The translations under genes were made by a program, and so were the position numbers. Below are positions 4,298-5,891 of a stretch of DNA of 5,891 bases, in pieces; the first letter of the stretch is position 1; each line of letters opens with the position of its first letter. The notes below the pieces were generated by a model, which was not told the DNA's origin, searched no databases, and worked only from the letters and a program-made list of their open reading frames with translations. The stretch is from assembly GCA_964512085.1 (NCBI GenBank), contig CAZEIU010000035.1:1-5891 (forward strand). Direction: 5' to 3'. The DNA comes from JAUPVL01 sp964512085. GTDB lineage: Bacteria > Patescibacteriota > Saccharimonadia > CAILAD01 > BJGX01.

Positions 4298-5707
4298 TTG
4301 GCAGAAATACTCCCAGATATCGAAACATTCGCTAGAATCAAGGTGGTTGGAATTGGTGGTGGTGGCGGAAACGCCCTAAATAGAATGGTGCAGTCTAAAT
4401 TGCGCGGAATAGATTTTGTGGCAATCAATACCGATGCCCAAGCTTTACATTACTCTCAAGCCAACAAAAAAGTTCATATCGGCAAAGAAGCTACTAAGGG
4501 CCTAGGCGCAGGCGCCAACCCAGAAGTTGGTCGCATGGCAGCCGAAGAATCAGAAGCCGAAATTTATGAGGCACTCAAAAACTCTGAAATGGTTTTTATT
4601 ACTAGTGGAATGGGTGGTGGTACCGGATCGGGAGCTACTCCTGTGGTAGCCAGAATTGCAAAAGAAATTGGTGCTCTAACAGTAGCAATAGTTACTAAAC
4701 CCTTCACTTTTGAAGGTGATAGACGTCGTAAGATTTCTGACGCTGGTATAGAAGAAATTCGTGATAAAGTCGACACACTTATTGTGATTCCTAATGATCG
4801 CATATTGCAAATTATTGATCGCAAAACCTCACTGCTTGATGCTTTTGGCGCAGTCGACGACGTACTAAAGCAAGGCGTTCAAGGTATAGCCGATCTTATA
4901 ACTATAAATGGGGTAGTTAATTTAGATTTTGCGGACGTTAAATCTATAATGCACGATGCCGGCAGTGCTCTTATGGGCATCGGACAGGGTTCGGGTGATA
5001 CTAGGGCTATCGATGCTGTTAAGCAGGCCATTGAGTCGCCTCTACTAGAGGTCTCTATAACTGGCGCTCAAGGGGTATTGATTAACTTTACCGGCGGTAG
5101 AGACATGGGTATGCACGAAGTCGAAGAAGCTGCCAAGCTCATCCACGACTCTGTCGATCCAGAAGCAAATATTATTTTTGGTACAGTGATTGACGAGAAC
5201 CTTACCGGTGAAATAAGAGTAACGCTGGTGGCAACTGGCTTTGATGCTGAAAGACGGCGTGGAAACGGTGCTTTTGGTTATACTAGTCATCTAGAAGAGG
5301 AGCAGTCATCACACGATGCTATGCCACCTGTTCAAGAAGAACCAGAAACAACACCTTTTTTAAGAGAATCGGAGTCTAGAGCAGTCTTTGACGAACCAAG
5401 CGAACCGCTAGTAAAGGCCGATCCCGAAAATGTTCCTTTAGAAACTATGGAAATAGAAGAAGATATTATTGGTTTTGATTTAGACAATCAAGAAGAAACC
5501 CTAGAGCAAGAAGCCATAAAACGGCCTTTAGATAAATCTGAACCAATTATTAAAACCAGCTCTGACACGGTTAGTTTTGATGAGGACGATTTAGATAAGC
5601 CAGCCTTTTTACGCAAAGGTAAATCTGTAACCGAGCCAACAGCTGATTATGCAGATAACGAGGACGATGACGATTCTGTTCCAGCATTTATTAAAAGAAA
5701 GCTTTAA
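4298..5707 (+). CDS. ftsZ: Cell division protein FtsZ
   Basis: A 469-residue tubulin-like GTPase that polymerises into the Z-ring at midcell. The nucleotide pocket has GIGGGGGNALNRM (18-30) and the tubulin signature GGGTGSGA (106-113). The T7 synergy loop is NLDFAD (208-213) with catalytic D210. The GTPase core and C-terminal subdomain run to about 320, followed by a long, acidic, low-complexity linker (about 325-455). The last residues, SVPAFIKRKL (460-469), are the conserved peptide that binds FtsA. Two related peptides precede it in the linker: TTPFLRES (351-358) and DKPAFLRKGK (433-442). At 469 residues the protein is longer than many FtsZs because of the linker. It starts at TTG with a strong Shine-Dalgarno, has its own candidate promoter and structured leader, and is 11 bases from nrdR, so these two are probably co-transcribed. 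Confidence 0.98.
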   Translation: MAEILPDIETFARIKVVGIGGGGGNALNRMVQSKLRGIDFVAINTDAQALHYSQANKKVHIGKEATKGLGAGANPEVGRMAAEESEAEIYEALKNSEMVFITSGMGGGTGSGATPVVARIAKEIGALTVAIVTKPFTFEGDRRRKISDAGIEEIRDKVDTLIVIPNDRILQIIDRKTSLLDAFGAVDDVLKQGVQGIADLITINGVVNLDFADVKSIMHDAGSALMGIGQGSGDTRAIDAVKQAIESPLLEVSITGAQGVLINFTGGRDMGMHEVEEAAKLIHDSVDPEANIIFGTVIDENLTGEIRVTLVATGFDAERRRGNGAFGYTSHLEEEQSSHDAMPPVQEEPETTPFLRESESRAVFDEPSEPLVKADPENVPLETMEIEEDIIGFDLDNQEETLEQEAIKRPLDKSEPIIKTSSDTVSFDEDDLDKPAFLRKGKSVTEPTADYADNEDDDDSVPAFIKRKL

Positions 5708-5712
5708 GAGGG
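5707..5712 (+). promoter_or_regulatory. Shine-Dalgarno of nrdR
   Basis: AGAGGG overlaps the last base of the ftsZ stop codon and sits six bases before ATG 5719. There is no room for a separate promoter in the 11-base gap, so expression of nrdR most likely comes from the ftsZ transcript. Confidence 0.7.
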
Positions 5713-5718
5713 CTTTGA

Positions 5719-5891
5719 ATGCGCTGTCCATCTTGTGGCCAGCAGAATAATCATGTATTAGAGTCGCGTGAAGTCGATGAAGGCTTGGCTGTTCGTAGAA
5801 GAAGAGAATGTAACAAATGTGGGTCTCGTTACACTACCTATGAAAGGGTAGAAATCAACCGTCTCCTGATAGTTAAAAAAAGTGGCGAACG
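5719..5891 (+). CDS. nrdR: Transcriptional repressor NrdR, N-terminal part
   Basis: The first 57 codons of NrdR, the zinc- and nucleotide-binding repressor of ribonucleotide reductase operons, cut by the window end. The zinc ribbon is complete: CPSC (C3, C6) and CNKC (C31, C34). Between them lies LESREVDEG, then the RRRREC stretch (26-31) that contacts DNA, then SRYTTYERVE (36-45) and the start of the ATP-cone domain, RLLIVKKSGE (48-57). Full-length NrdR is about 150 residues, so roughly the C-terminal two thirds, including most of the ATP cone, is missing here because of the edge, not through damage. Coupling to ftsZ would tie dNTP-supply control to division gene expression; that link is inference from position. 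Confidence 0.95.
   Translation, partial: MRCPSCGQQNNHVLESREVDEGLAVRRRRECNKCGSRYTTYERVEINRLLIVKKSGE

Noticed and set aside
4198..4335. 45-codon GTG frame running into ftsZ
   Set aside because: Only an SD-like CAAGAG too close to the GTG, no recognisable protein, and it ends inside ftsZ in another frame.
4216..5290. Minus-strand open frames under the ftsZ leader and ftsZ
   Set aside because: All lie mostly within ftsZ, whose motifs are complete; no recognisable domain or start signal on the minus strand.
1..5891. CRISPR array, insertion sequence, tRNA or rRNA gene, defence system
   Set aside because: No direct-repeat array, transposase, terminal repeats, cloverleaf or rRNA-like segment is visible; all genes are housekeeping.

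Overview
This window reads as a short chromosomal contig piece from a small-genome, AT-rich bacterium. All genes lie on the + strand, are short, and are tightly packed with overlaps or almost no spacers. TAA, TAG and TGA all serve as stops (TGA ends the adk-like gene), so UGA is not recoded here. Compact basic S21-like tail, three-helix DgkA/UndPK, lid-less adenylate kinase and FtsZ beside nrdR suggest a Patescibacteria/CPR-type genome (Saccharibacteria-like is possible), but this is a judgement from protein style and layout, not a database match.

Layout: (1) 1-132, 3' end of an S21-like ribosomal protein gene whose reading frame is broken near base 53. (2) 135-1982, a packed operon of yqeY, ybeY, dgkA/undecaprenol kinase and an adenylate-kinase-like gene. 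(3) 1979-2722, methionine aminopeptidase, joined to the kinase by an ATGA overlap. (4) 2723-2778, a short gap holding a near-consensus sigma-70 promoter that leaves almost no 5' leader for ftsA. (5) 2779-4020, ftsA. (6) 4021-4297, a 277-base gap: an AT-rich half with inverted repeats, then a candidate promoter and a structured leader. (7) 4298-5707, ftsZ from a TTG start with a strong Shine-Dalgarno. (8) 5719-5891, the start of nrdR, cut by the window end.

The first half covers ribosome assembly and quality control (S21, YbeY), tRNA-amidation-related YqeY, lipid-carrier phosphorylation, nucleotide balance and N-terminal methionine removal. It looks like a condensed version of the rpsU-yqeY...ybeY-dgkA neighbourhood of Firmicutes, fused to an adk-map pair that usually sits in the ribosomal protein operon. 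The second half is the division core: FtsA anchors FtsZ to the membrane, and NrdR links to control of ribonucleotide reductase.

I find no defence system, mobile element, CRISPR array, tRNA or rRNA. The most unusual signal is the ftsZ leader. Its predicted 5' end can either form a local hairpin or pair over about nine bases with the ftsZ Shine-Dalgarno, a switch-like arrangement. Also notable are repeated PAF(L/I)-type peptides in the FtsZ tail and a degenerate phosphate-2 motif in FtsA.
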